Of a stretch of DNA of 64,000 bases, positions 43,852-52,700 are shown piece by piece. The notes under the pieces are model-generated. The model searched no databases, was not told where the DNA came from, and saw only the letters and a list, made by a program, of their open reading frames with translations. Source of the DNA: Mycobacterium decipiens. Its GTDB lineage: Bacteria > Actinomycetota > Actinomycetes > Mycobacteriales > Mycobacteriaceae. Numbering within the stretch: the stretch's first letter is position 1; each line of letters begins with the position of its first letter. Location: assembly GCF_963853665.1 (NCBI RefSeq), contig NZ_OY970459.1, forward strand, positions 2,542,001-2,606,000. Direction: 5' to 3'. The position numbers and the translations under genes were made by a program.

Positions 43852-45096
43852 GTGCATGAGGTGGCTGCTCGTGAGCAATGTGTGGACGGGCCGGTGAGGC
43901 TGGATGCGCAGGGTCGGCTACAGCGTTACGAGGAGGCGTTCGCCGACCACGATGCGCCGTTTGCGTTCGTAGACCTCGACGCGATGTGGGGCAATGCCGA
44001 CCAAATGCTCGCGCGCGCGGGTGACAAACCAATCCGGGTGGCGTCGAAATCGCTGCGTTGCCGGCCACTGCAACGCGAAATCCTCGATGCCAGTGAGCGA
44101 TTCGACGGGCTGTTGACGTTCACGCTGACCGAGACGCTGTGGCTGGCCGGCCAAGGCTTCTCGAATCTATTGCTGGCGTACCCACCGACTGACCGGGCCG
44201 CGCTGCGTGAGCTGGGCGAGCTGACGGCCATGGACCCGGACGGGGCGCCGATTGTGATGGTCGACAGCGTCGAGCACCTCGACCTGATCGAGCGCGTGAC
44301 CGACAGGCCGATGCGGCTGTGTCTGGATCTCGATGCCGCCTACTGGCGGGCGTGGGGACGGGTGAAGATCGGATCCAAACGATCGCCGCTGCATACCCCG
44401 GAGCAGGCTCGCGCGCTCGCGGTCGAGATTGCGCGACGGCCGGCACTGACGTTGGTGGCGTTGATGTCGTATGAGGCCCACATCGCGGGCCTCGGTGACG
44501 ATGTTGCCGGCAAACGCGCTCAGAATGCGATCATCCAACGGATGCAGCACATGTCCTTCGAAGAACTACGCCAGCGGAGGGCGCGGGCTGTCGAGCTGGT
44601 GCGCGAAGTCGCCGACATCAAAATCGTCAATGCCGGCGGCACCGGCGACTTGCAGCTGGTTGCTCAGGAGCCGTTGATGACGGAGGCGACCGCCGGCTCG
44701 GGGTTCTACGCACCAACACTGTTCGACTCGTATTCGACGTTTACGCTGCAGCCTGCGGCTATGTTCGCGCTACCTATATGCCGCCGGCCCGACGCGAAGA
44801 CCGTGACCGCGCTCGGGGGTGGTTATTTGGCCAGCGGGGTCGGGGCCAAGGACCGCATGCCGACTCCCTATCTGCCGGTCGGGCTGAAGCTCAATCCGCT
44901 GGAGGGCACGGGCGAGGTCCAGACGCCGCTGACGGGGGATGCGGCACAGCGCCTGAAGATTGGCGACAAGGTGTACTTCCGCCACACGAAGGCCGGCGAG
45001 CTGTGTGAGCGGTTCGACCATCTGCATCTAGTTCGCGGCGCTCAAATCGTCGACACCGTCCCCACCTACCGGGGTGAAGGGCACACGTTCCTCTAA
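43852..45096 (+). CDS. PLP-dependent amino acid deaminase/aldolase-like enzyme (Rv1769-like)
   Basis: This 414-residue protein matches Rv1769 in length. It has the alanine-racemase-like N-terminal barrel of D-threonine aldolase/D-serine deaminase relatives. The PLP-binding Lys is in PIRVASKSLRCRPLQ (after APFAFVDLDAMWGNADQM). LCLDLDAAYW, ALMSYEAHIAGLGD and IVNAGGTGDLQLV follow, and the C-terminal domain has YFRHTKAGELCERFDHLHLV with the metal-binding-like Cys and His. It probably acts on a D-amino acid or beta-hydroxy amino acid. GTG start. It leads the three-gene run Rv1769-Rv1770-Rv1771. Confidence 0.9.
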   Translation: MHEVAAREQCVDGPVRLDAQGRLQRYEEAFADHDAPFAFVDLDAMWGNADQMLARAGDKPIRVASKSLRCRPLQREILDASERFDGLLTFTLTETLWLAGQGFSNLLLAYPPTDRAALRELGELTAMDPDGAPIVMVDSVEHLDLIERVTDRPMRLCLDLDAAYWRAWGRVKIGSKRSPLHTPEQARALAVEIARRPALTLVALMSYEAHIAGLGDDVAGKRAQNAIIQRMQHMSFEELRQRRARAVELVREVADIKIVNAGGTGDLQLVAQEPLMTEATAGSGFYAPTLFDSYSTFTLQPAAMFALPICRRPDAKTVTALGGGYLASGVGAKDRMPTPYLPVGLKLNPLEGTGEVQTPLTGDAAQRLKIGDKVYFRHTKAGELCERFDHLHLVRGAQIVDTVPTYRGEGHTFL

Positions 45097-45174
45097 TGCT
45101 GAAATTGACATGCTCACCCGGCAGGTGCGGCGCGGCCTGGTGACCCAATTCAAGGCGCGCGAAGAGGAGCTGCC

Positions 45175-46380
45175 ATGACACCGATCACCGCTTTGCCGAC
45201 CGAGTTGGCGACCATGCGCGAAGTAGTCGAGACACTCGCGCCAATCGAGCGGGCTGCCGGCGAGCCGGGCGAGCACAAGGCGGCCGAGTGGATCGTCGAG
45301 CGGCTGCGCGCGGCGGGTGCGCAGAATTCGCGGATCGAGGAGGAACAGTACTTCGACGGCTACCCGAGGCTGCACCTGAAGCTGTCGGCGATCGGGGCGG
45401 CGGCTGGCATTGCGGGCCTGGTCAGCCGGCGCTTGCGCGTCCCCGCCGCGCTGGCCGGGGTGGCAGCGGGACTGGCGATCGCCGACGATTGCTCCAACGG
45501 GCCGCGCATTGTGCGCAAGCGAACGGAGCAACCCCGCACGACATGGAATGTGGTTGCCGAGGCGGGTGATCTCGCGGGCGAGGTGACGGTCGTTGCGTGC
45601 GCGCATCATGACGCGGCGCACAGCGGAAAGTTCTTCGAGGCTCACATCGAGGAGTTTCTGGTCGAGCGCTTCCCCGGCATTGTTGAGCGCATCGACACTC
45701 AGCTGCCGAACTGGTGGGGGCCAATCCTGGCGCCCGCGCTCGCCGGCATCGGCGCCCTGCGCGGCAGCCGCCCGATGATGATCGCCGGAGCGGTGGGTAG
45801 CGCTCTGGCCACCGCCTTGTTCGCCGACATCGCGCGCAGTCCGGTCGTCCCCGGCGCCAACGACAATCTCTCCGCGGTCGCGTTGTTGGTAGCGCTGGCC
45901 GAGCGGCTGCGCGAGCGGCCGGTGAAGGGCGTGCGCGTGTTGCTCGTTTCGCTCGGTGCCGAGGAAACGTTGCAGGGTGGGATCTATGGGTTTTTGGCGC
46001 GACACAAGCCCGAGCTCGACCGCGACCGCACCTACTTTCTGAACTTCGACACCATCGGTTCCCCCGAGCTGATCATGCTCGAGGGCGAAGGTCCGACGGT
46101 CATGGAGGACTACTTCTATCGGTCATTCCGCGATCTGGTCATACGGGCCGCCGAGCGCGCCGACGCGCCGGTGCGGCGTGGCATCCGGTCGCGCAACAGC
46201 ACCGACGCGGTGCTGATGAGCCGCGCTGGCTACCCGACCGCGTGCTTCGTATCGATCAACCGGCACAAGTCGGTGGCGAATTACCACCAGATGTCGGACA
46301 CGCCGGACAATCTCTGCTATGACACGGTGTCCCACGCCGTTACCGTCGCCGAATCCGCCATACGGGAGCTAGCACGGTGA
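45175..46380 (+). CDS. M28-type metallopeptidase-like protein (Rv1770-like)
   Basis: A 401-residue M28 (aminopeptidase-type) fold protein. Metal site residues are suggested by VVACAHHDAAHSG (His/Asp), VVPGANDNLSAVALLVALAERL (Asp), SLGAEETLQGG (Glu-Glu) and the C-terminal NYHQMSDTPDN (His). A hydrophobic stretch (LSAIGAAAGIAGLVSRRLRVPAALAGVAAGLAIA) interrupts the N-terminal half, which is unusual and suggests membrane association. A 22-codon frame (45110-45178) ends in TGA overlapping this ATG. The stop overlaps the Rv1771 start (GTGA at 46377-46380). Substrate unknown. Confidence 0.88.
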   Translation: MTPITALPTELATMREVVETLAPIERAAGEPGEHKAAEWIVERLRAAGAQNSRIEEEQYFDGYPRLHLKLSAIGAAAGIAGLVSRRLRVPAALAGVAAGLAIADDCSNGPRIVRKRTEQPRTTWNVVAEAGDLAGEVTVVACAHHDAAHSGKFFEAHIEEFLVERFPGIVERIDTQLPNWWGPILAPALAGIGALRGSRPMMIAGAVGSALATALFADIARSPVVPGANDNLSAVALLVALAERLRERPVKGVRVLLVSLGAEETLQGGIYGFLARHKPELDRDRTYFLNFDTIGSPELIMLEGEGPTVMEDYFYRSFRDLVIRAAERADAPVRRGIRSRNSTDAVLMSRAGYPTACFVSINRHKSVANYHQMSDTPDNLCYDTVSHAVTVAESAIRELAR

Positions 46381-47663
46381 GCCCGAGGTGGGGCAACTGG
46401 GCGCGTGAGCAGTTCTGCGCGCCGTCGGCGATCGTGCGGCCGACCTCGGAGGCCGAGCTGGTCGACGCGGTCAAACGGGCGGCGCAGCGCGGTGAGCGGG
46501 TGCGCGCCGTCGGTACGGGACATTCGTTCACCGATTGCGCCTGCACCGACGGCGCGATGATTGACATGACCGGCCTGCAGCGGGTTCTGGATGCGGATCC
46601 GGTGAGTGGTCTGGTCACGATCGAGGGCGGTGCAAAGCTTCACACGCTCGGCCCTGCGCTGGCCGCGCGCGGGCTAGGGCTGGAGAACCAGGGCGACATC
46701 GATGCCCAGTCGATCACCGGCGCCACCGCGACCGCGACACACGGGACGGGAGCACGTTTCCCTAACCTGTCGGCCCGGATCGTCGCGCTGCGACTGGTCA
46801 CCGCGGGCGGCGACGTTCTGGAATTGTCGGAGGGGGATGACTACCTCGGGGCGCGGGTGTCGCTCGGTGCGCTTGGGGTGATCTCACAGGTCACCGTGCA
46901 GACGGTGCCGCTATACACGCTGCATCGCCGTGACGAGCGGCGTTCGGTAACCGAAACGCTGGACCGCCTCGATGAGTTCGTCGACGGCAACGATCATTTC
47001 GAGTTTTTTGTGTTCCCCTACGGGGATACGGCGTTGACCCGCGCCACCAGTCGCAGCGACGAGGAGCCGGTGGCGACGCCGGCGTGGAAGCGCAGGATCA
47101 GCGAAGACTTTGAAAACGTGGGGCTGAGCTTGATCTGCCGGACCGGCCGGCGCTTCCCGGGCGCGGCGCCGAGACTCAACCGCCTCACGACGAGCTTGAT
47201 GGCGGACGCCACCGTCTGCGACCGCGCCTACAAGGTGTATGCGACCGAGCGCAAGGTCAGGTTCACCGAGATGGAGTACGCGGTGCCGCGCGAGCATGCG
47301 CGGGCTGGGATCGAGCGGGTGATCGACCTGGTGCGCCGCCGCAACTTGCCGATCATGTTTCCGATCGAGGTGCGGTTCTCCGCCCCCGATGATTCTTTCC
47401 TGTCGACCGCCTACGGGCGCGACACCTGCTACATCGCTGTTCATCAGTACACCGGCATGGAGTTCGAAAGCTATTTTCGCGCCGTCGAGGAGATTATGGA
47501 CGAGTACGCCGGTCGGCCGCACTGGGGTAAACGTCACTATCAGACCGCGGCCACGCTTCGCGAGCGTTATCCGCACTGGGATAGATTCGCCGCGGTTCGC
47601 GATCGCCTCGATCCCGACCGGGTGTTTCTCAACGACTACACCCGGCGCGTTCTAGGGACCTGA
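46377..47663 (+). CDS. L-gulono-1,4-lactone dehydrogenase (Rv1771-like)
   Basis: This 428-residue VAO-type flavoprotein equals Rv1771 in length, which oxidises L-gulono-1,4-lactone to an ascorbate precursor using phenazine methosulfate or cytochrome c rather than O2 as acceptor. The N-terminal FAD domain shows RVRAVGTGHSFTDCACTDGAMIDM, ENQGDIDAQSITGATATATHGTG and ARVSLGALGVISQVTVQ. The C-terminal ALO domain has EYAVPREHARAGIERV, PIEVRFSAPDDSFLS and the HWGKRH motif. GTG start overlapping the upstream stop. Role in vivo unproven. Confidence 0.93.
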   Translation: MSPRWGNWAREQFCAPSAIVRPTSEAELVDAVKRAAQRGERVRAVGTGHSFTDCACTDGAMIDMTGLQRVLDADPVSGLVTIEGGAKLHTLGPALAARGLGLENQGDIDAQSITGATATATHGTGARFPNLSARIVALRLVTAGGDVLELSEGDDYLGARVSLGALGVISQVTVQTVPLYTLHRRDERRSVTETLDRLDEFVDGNDHFEFFVFPYGDTALTRATSRSDEEPVATPAWKRRISEDFENVGLSLICRTGRRFPGAAPRLNRLTTSLMADATVCDRAYKVYATERKVRFTEMEYAVPREHARAGIERVIDLVRRRNLPIMFPIEVRFSAPDDSFLSTAYGRDTCYIAVHQYTGMEFESYFRAVEEIMDEYAGRPHWGKRHYQTAATLRERYPHWDRFAAVRDRLDPDRVFLNDYTRRVLGT

Positions 47664-47851
47664 TCAGGCCGATCGGAGGGTCGTGGTGTCGGGTGGATAC
47701 CGACACGATCACAGCGACGTACCGATACCCGCGGTGATATGGCACAACGGGCACGCCCCGCAAATCATGGCACAGTGCGCCTTGGCGGACCGCCGCCGTG
47801 ACCTGGGCGCGCCTTCGCGGGTTTTCATCCGCGTGGGTTGGCGTTTATTTA

Positions 47852-49339
47852 GGTCGCGTCCTAAAGCCGGTGTAAAAGGGGCCGGGCGTAGGTTCTGCTT
47901 CGAGACCGCCAAGTCATCGAAGGAAAGGACCTACGCCCGTGCCTGCACGAGTATCGCCGACCGATCGTGTTCGCGCCAAGATCGACGAGTTGTTCGCCTC
48001 CGATCGTGAGCTGCCCGAGATCCTCGAAGAGGTGGCACGACTTGGCGCGCAGTTGCTGATGCAGGCCGCGCTGGAGGCCGAGGTGACCGAGTTCTTAGGC
48101 CGTGAGCGCTACCAACGCAGCGCCACCGCAGCCGATGCGCAGCCCGGGGCACGCAATGGCTATCGGCCAGCAACAGTCAAGACCACCGCCGGCCCGATCA
48201 CCCTGGAGCGACCCAAGTTGCGCGGCACGACCGTCGCGTTTGCCTCACGGCTGTTCGGCAAGCACGTGACCAAGACCAACGCGCTGGAATCGCTGGTGAT
48301 TGCGGCGTTCGTGCGCGGGCTGTCGGTGCGCGATGTCGAAGCCACCCTCGCCGATGCGCTGGGCGATCAGGCTGCGATCTCGAAATCGACGGTCTCCCAG
48401 GTATGCCAAGCCATCAAGACCGAATACGACACCTGGGCTCGGCGTCCGCTCGGCGATGTGGTGCTGGATTACCTGTTCCTGGATGCCTCCTTCTTCCGGA
48501 TGCATCCCGGTTCACCGGCCGAGCCGATCCTGGCCGCGTGGGGCATCACCACCGCCGGCAAGCCCATCTTTGTTGGCCTGGCCCCCGGCGTGGTGGAGTC
48601 CACCGACGCCTGGGCGGGTTTCCTGACCGATCTCTCCGAGCGCGGGCTGAGGTGTCCGCTGCTGGTCGTCTCCGATGGTGCCGCCGGCCTGATCGTGGCG
48701 ATCGAGCAGATTTTCCCGACCGCATTGCGTCAACGCTGCCTCATTCACCGACTCCGCAACGTGTTGGCCAAGATTCCCGCGGGGATGCAGGCCGAGATCC
48801 GCGACGGCTACTGGGCCTGCTTCGACACCGCCGAGATCACTACCGAGCCCGGCCCGAAGCTGGTCGAACTCATCGACGCCCGACTGGACGCGTTCGCGAC
48901 CCGCTACGCACCCACCTACCCCGCGGCGATGAAGATCCTGGTGACCGATCGCGCGGGCCTGACCGCTTATCTGCGGTTCCCGCCCGAACATCATCACCGT
49001 GTCCGGCATTCGAACTTCATCGAACGGACCTTCGGCGAAACCCGCCGCCGCGCAAAGGTTATCGGCCGCTTCCCTGGTGAAACCAGTTGTATCAGTATCG
49101 CCTGGGCCGTGCTCGACCGCGCATCCCGGGGCTGGCGTGGACTGACCATGACTCCCGCGGGCTTACGCCAGCTCCAAGACCTACGCCGCAGCCTGCTCGA
49201 CCCGCCCCGACAACTACGGCCCCAGCACGCCCCGGACTCCGCGAGCAGCACCACCGAAACCATCAGCGCAACGGCGTAACATCACCCACCGAAGCCAGAA
49301 CCTCCGCAGGCCTATTTACACCGGATTCTGGACGCCACC
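47852..49339 (+). mobile_element. IS256-family insertion sequence with 8-bp target duplication
   Basis: The element is bounded by inverted ends of 25 bp with 21 matches: the left end begins GGTCGCGTCC and ends near CCGGTGTAAA, and the right end reads GGTGGCGTCC to CCGGTGTAAA on the other strand. Direct repeats TTTATTTA flank it at 47844-47851 and 49340-49347. It is 1488 bp long and carries one transposase. It resembles IS1554 of M. tuberculosis. It lies in the leader of the Rv1772-like gene, between its likely promoter and its ribosome binding site. Confidence 0.93.
47939..49279 (+). CDS. IS256-family transposase
   Basis: A 446-residue mutator-type transposase. It has the N-terminal helical region (RVRAKIDELFASDRELPEILEEVARLGAQLLMQAALEAEVTEFLGRERY), a zinc-less linker, and the DDE core: Asp in YLFLDASFFRM, Asp in LVVSDGAAGL with the following QRCLIHRLRNVL, and Glu in HSNFIERTFGETRRR. 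The frame is intact end to end, so it may be active. The GTG start is preceded by GAAAGGA. It resembles Rv0920c (IS1554) from memory. Confidence 0.93.
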   Translation: MPARVSPTDRVRAKIDELFASDRELPEILEEVARLGAQLLMQAALEAEVTEFLGRERYQRSATAADAQPGARNGYRPATVKTTAGPITLERPKLRGTTVAFASRLFGKHVTKTNALESLVIAAFVRGLSVRDVEATLADALGDQAAISKSTVSQVCQAIKTEYDTWARRPLGDVVLDYLFLDASFFRMHPGSPAEPILAAWGITTAGKPIFVGLAPGVVESTDAWAGFLTDLSERGLRCPLLVVSDGAAGLIVAIEQIFPTALRQRCLIHRLRNVLAKIPAGMQAEIRDGYWACFDTAEITTEPGPKLVELIDARLDAFATRYAPTYPAAMKILVTDRAGLTAYLRFPPEHHHRVRHSNFIERTFGETRRRAKVIGRFPGETSCISIAWAVLDRASRGWRGLTMTPAGLRQLQDLRRSLLDPPRQLRPQHAPDSASSTTETISATA

Positions 49340-49377
49340 TTTATTTATCGGTGGGTTCAACAGGAGGTAACCACGGC

Positions 49378-49671
49378 ATGACGGCGACTTGGGGGCCCGC
49401 GCAGATCTCGAGCGGCTCGACTTCTGGCCGCATTCTCGACACCGCCCGAGGTATCCTCATCGCTCTTCGGCGGTGCCCTTCGGAGACCGCGTTCGATGAG
49501 TTGCACAGCGTTGCGCAACGGCACCGACTACCGATCTTTGAAATATCTTGGGCACTAGTACATTTAGCGGTCGAGGGAAGCACACCCTGCCAGAGTTTCG
49601 TCGACGCCCAGACGGCGGCTCGCCGGGAGTGGAGTCAGCTTTTTGCGCAGCCTACGATGACGACGGCGTAA
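49378..49671 (+). CDS. Short ANTAR-like domain protein (Rv1772-like)
   Basis: A 97-residue protein starting MTATWGPAQISSGSTSGRILDTARGILIALRRC. The segment ILDTARGILIALRRCPSETAFDELHSVAQRHRLPIFEISWALVHLA matches the helical ANTAR pattern, which binds RNA hairpins in antitermination. A strong AGGAGGT (49362-49368) lies 9 bases before the ATG. Position after the Rv1771 orthologue and size (103 recalled) identify it as Rv1772. The IS256 element inserted 38 bases upstream separates it from upstream promoter sequence. Antitermination is inferred. Confidence 0.8.
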   Translation: MTATWGPAQISSGSTSGRILDTARGILIALRRCPSETAFDELHSVAQRHRLPIFEISWALVHLAVEGSTPCQSFVDAQTAARREWSQLFAQPTMTTA

Positions 49672-49738
49672 TGCCGGCTTGGCGGTGGTGTGGGGAAGCA
49701 TCGCGGCCAACAAAACTGATCAACAACCACTTTCTGGG

Positions 49739-50485
49739 TCAGCGCGTCCAAACCGGCGAGTCCGCGGCAGTGCGCAATGCTGTGATGATCCGCCGCTCCT
49801 TTTCGAGGAATCGCTCGGTCGGCGCCGGCACCGAGATCGCGATCACGTTGTCGCCCAAGGCTCGTCGTGCGATCGCGGCCGCGGAGATCCCCGGGGTGTG
49901 CTCGTCGCGATCGAAAGCGATACCGGTGCGCCGGATCTCGGCGATCTCGCGCCGCAGTCCCTCGGCGACCTCAGGATTGAGCCGGCTGAGCGCGACCTCG
50001 GCGTCGGCGTCGTCGAGCACGGCCAGCGCCGCTTTTCCGTTCGCAGTTCCGTTCAACGGAAAGCGGACCCCGACGGCCGAGACCGCCCGGAGCCGGTGTG
50101 ACGATTCGATCTGGTCGACAAACCACATTCGTCGTCCGCGCAGTACCGAAAGGTCGACCGTTTCGCCGTCGGATGCCCGCGCGACCCGCTCGACGGTAGG
50201 CCGAAACGCCGCGGCTATGTGGGCTCCGGTGATGCTTCCGAACCCCAGCAAGCGCTCGCCCAGCGAAAAATGGCCGTGCGAATCGACACTGACCAGCCCA
50301 ACCTCGACCAGGCCGACCAGCAGGCGGCGAGTCGTCGACTTGGCCAGCCCCAGCCGCTCGCAGAGGTCCACCAGGCGCAGGCGTCCGGGTTCGGCATCAA
50401 TTTCGTCCAGCGCGGCGACCGCGCGACGGAGCACCTGGATGCCCTCGTCGCGATTCGCGGTCGATTTTCCTTCCGCACGTGGCAT
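49739..50485 (-). CDS. IclR family regulator (Rv1773c-like)
   Basis: A 248-residue IclR-type regulator, the length of Rv1773c. It has the N-terminal winged helix (RLRLVDLCERLGLAKSTTRRLLVGLVEVGLVSVDSHGHFSLGERLLGFG). The C-terminal effector domain has RMWFVDQIESSHRLRAVSAVGVRFPLNGTANGKAALA and GIAFDRDEHTPGISAAAIARRALGDNVIAISVPAP. The ATG at 50485 is 65 bases from the divergent Rv1774 start, and palindromes lie between them. It probably represses the flavoenzyme pair Rv1774-Rv1775. Confidence 0.95.
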   Translation of the reverse strand: MPRAEGKSTANRDEGIQVLRRAVAALDEIDAEPGRLRLVDLCERLGLAKSTTRRLLVGLVEVGLVSVDSHGHFSLGERLLGFGSITGAHIAAAFRPTVERVARASDGETVDLSVLRGRRMWFVDQIESSHRLRAVSAVGVRFPLNGTANGKAALAVLDDADAEVALSRLNPEVAEGLRREIAEIRRTGIAFDRDEHTPGISAAAIARRALGDNVIAISVPAPTERFLEKERRIITALRTAADSPVWTR

Positions 50486-50490
50486 TATTC

Positions 50491-50537
50491 CAATATATTG
50501 ATCCGCATCGCGGCCTACAACTATCCGCAATACGGAT
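50491..50537. promoter_or_regulatory. Inverted repeats in the IclR/Rv1774 promoter
   Basis: CAATATATTG (50491-50500) is a perfect 10-bp palindrome. ATCCG-CAATA-CGGAT (50523-50537) is a 5-5-5 inverted repeat, and another ATCCG lies at 50501-50505. Both lie in the 65-bp gap between the divergent starts and are candidates for the IclR operator. Confidence 0.5.
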
Positions 50538-50550
50538 TACAGGAGTGGCA

Positions 50551-51891
50551 ATGAGCGCGCTACCGGCCGGGCGGCACCTCTTTCGGGGCGATGACGGGTA
50601 CGAGTCGGCTCGCCGCGGCACCGTGTGGAATCAGCGCGTGCCCGATCGCTATCCGGAGGTGATCGTTCAGGCCATCGATGCCGACGACATCGTCAGCGCC
50701 ATCCGATACGCCAAGGCCAACGGCCATCGGGTGAGCATCCGATCCGGCGGACACAGCTGGGCGGCCAATCATCTGCGCGACGGCTGCCTGCTGCTTGACG
50801 TCAAGCGCATCGACCACGCGACTATCGACACCGACAAAGGAATCGCGGTCGTCGGTCCCGGCAAGGGCGGCAGCGTGCTCATCGGTGAGCTCGAAGCGCA
50901 GAACCTGTTCTTTCCCGGTGGGCACTGCAGGGGCGTGTGCGTCGGCGGCTATCTATTGCAAGGTGGCTACGGCTGGAACAGCCGCGTGTGGGGCCTGGCT
51001 TGCGAGAATGTCATCGGCCTCGACGTCGTCACTGCCGACGGCGAGCAGATCCACTGCGACGCAGACAATCACCCCGATCTGTATTGGGCCGCGCGAGGTG
51101 CCGGGCCGGGCTTCTTCGGCGTGGTCACGTCGTTCTACCTCAAGCTCTACCCACGGCCGGCCGCCTGTGGCACCAGCGTCTACGTCTACCCGATTGATTT
51201 CGCCGACGAGATCTATACCTGGGCCCGCGATGTCAGCGCCGAGGTGGACCGGCGCGTCGAGATGCAGATCCTGGCAACCCGCGGCGTTCCGAGCATGGGT
51301 CTGGACATGCCAGCCATCGTCTTTGCCTCGCCGGCGTTCGCCGATTCGGAAAAGGAAGCCGAGGAGGCCCTCGCCATCTTCGGCACCGTTCCAGTTGTCG
51401 ACAAGGCGCTCGTCAAGATTCCTTATATGCCAAGCGATTTGCCCAGCTGGTTCGACGCGGTGATGAGCAACTACTTGGCTGACTATCGCTACACGGCGGA
51501 CAACATGTGGACATCGGCATCCGCCGAGGAGCTGATGCCGGGCGTCCGCAACATCATCGAAACGATGCCGGACCACCCGTCGCACTTCCTGTGGCTGAAC
51601 TGGGGACCGTCCCCGCCCCGGCAAGACATGGCTTACAGCGTCGAAGACGAGGTCTACCTGGCGCTGTACGGCGCGTGGAAGGACGCCGCCGACGATGCGA
51701 GGTACGGCGATTGGGCGCGGTCCAATATGGCGGCGATGTCCCACCTGGCCACCGGTATTCAGCTGGCCGACGAGAACCTCGGCCAGCGTCCGGCCCGGTT
51801 CGCCAGCGACGAAGCCATGGCGAAGCTAGACCGGGTACGGGCCGAATACGACCCCGACGGTTTGTTCCACAGTTGGATGGGGCGACTGTGA
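50551..51891 (+). CDS. Berberine-bridge-type FAD-linked oxidase (Rv1774-like)
   Basis: A 446-residue VAO/BBE-like oxidase matching Rv1774. Two sites point to bicovalent FAD: His68 in VSIRSGGHSWAANH and Cys126 in FFPGGHCRGVCVGGYLLQGGYGW. The PCMH domain ends near residue 190. The substrate domain and the C-terminal BBE motif (RVRAEYDPDGLFHSWMGRL) follow. The ATG is preceded by CAGGAG. Such enzymes oxidise alcohols, sugars or phenolic and alkaloid rings; this substrate is unknown. Its stop overlaps the next start by one base. Confidence 0.93.
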   Translation: MSALPAGRHLFRGDDGYESARRGTVWNQRVPDRYPEVIVQAIDADDIVSAIRYAKANGHRVSIRSGGHSWAANHLRDGCLLLDVKRIDHATIDTDKGIAVVGPGKGGSVLIGELEAQNLFFPGGHCRGVCVGGYLLQGGYGWNSRVWGLACENVIGLDVVTADGEQIHCDADNHPDLYWAARGAGPGFFGVVTSFYLKLYPRPAACGTSVYVYPIDFADEIYTWARDVSAEVDRRVEMQILATRGVPSMGLDMPAIVFASPAFADSEKEAEEALAIFGTVPVVDKALVKIPYMPSDLPSWFDAVMSNYLADYRYTADNMWTSASAEELMPGVRNIIETMPDHPSHFLWLNWGPSPPRQDMAYSVEDEVYLALYGAWKDAADDARYGDWARSNMAAMSHLATGIQLADENLGQRPARFASDEAMAKLDRVRAEYDPDGLFHSWMGRL

Positions 51892-52700
51892 TGAGGGGCG
51901 ACCGCTACCTCGGCTACCGCAACGACGACGCGAATACCCCATTCGGCAAATTCTTCAAGGCCGAAATGGCGCCGCTGCCACGGCATGTCATCGAAGCCCT
52001 GCAGCATGGTCCGCAGGCCGGGCCGACTTTGCTGGCATTCGATGAAGTCGCTAGCGTCGCAGACGGGGGTTACCAGCAGACCGAGAATGGCTACGGGATT
52101 CTCGGCGACGGCAGCCTTCAAGTGTCGGTGCGCACCGACATGCCCGGAGTCACTCCCGCGATGTGGTCGTGGTGGTTCGGCTGGCATGGTAGTGACACCC
52201 GCCGGTACAAACTGTGGCATCCGCGGGCGCACCTGTCCGCGCACTGGAAGGACGGCGATGATGCCGGCCGTCGGGGCGGCCAACGCTACATCGGCCGCTG
52301 GTCGATGATCAGCGAATACATCGGCTCAACGAAGCTTTCCGCCGCAATCCAATTCGTCGCACCGCCGACCATGGGATTGCCGGCCGATGGGGACAACGCG
52401 GTGGCGATCTGCGCTCGGCTTGGCTCCGGTGATGCTCCGGTGGACGCCGGATGGTTTGTCCATCATGTCCGGTCCACCCAAGGCGGGTCGGAGATGCGGT
52501 CCCGGTTCTGGATGGGTGGACCGCACATCGCGGTGCGCAACGCCCCTCGTGTGGCGGCCAAGGTGGTGCGCCCCGTCGCGTCGAAGGTGCTTGGCGTCTC
52601 GGAGGCCACCGCGCGCAATCTGCTGGTGCACTGCGCCCAGGAGATGAATCACCTGGCGGGCTTCTTACCCCGGCTCTATGTAACCTTCGGAGACGAGTAG
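51891..52700 (+). CDS. DAPG-hydrolase-like protein (Rv1775-like)
   Basis: A 269-residue protein at the Rv1775 position (272 recalled). It resembles the PhlG/DAPG hydrolase fold: MWSWWFGWHGSDTRRYKLWHPRAHLSAHW, VHHVRSTQGGSEMRSRFWMGGPHI and LLVHCAQEMNHLAGFLPRLY supply His and Glu residues that in PhlG bind zinc and cleave a C-C bond of acylphloroglucinols. The ATG overlaps the Rv1774 stop (TGATG), so the two are translated together, probably as oxidation then cleavage of an aromatic or polyketide. GTG 51888 is an alternative start. Confidence 0.88.
   Translation: MRGDRYLGYRNDDANTPFGKFFKAEMAPLPRHVIEALQHGPQAGPTLLAFDEVASVADGGYQQTENGYGILGDGSLQVSVRTDMPGVTPAMWSWWFGWHGSDTRRYKLWHPRAHLSAHWKDGDDAGRRGGQRYIGRWSMISEYIGSTKLSAAIQFVAPPTMGLPADGDNAVAICARLGSGDAPVDAGWFVHHVRSTQGGSEMRSRFWMGGPHIAVRNAPRVAAKVVRPVASKVLGVSEATARNLLVHCAQEMNHLAGFLPRLYVTFGDE

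Noticed and set aside
47683..48009. Open frame after Rv1771 running into the IS256 element
   Set aside because: It crosses the left end of the insertion, so its second half belongs to the element; the first part has no ribosome binding site.
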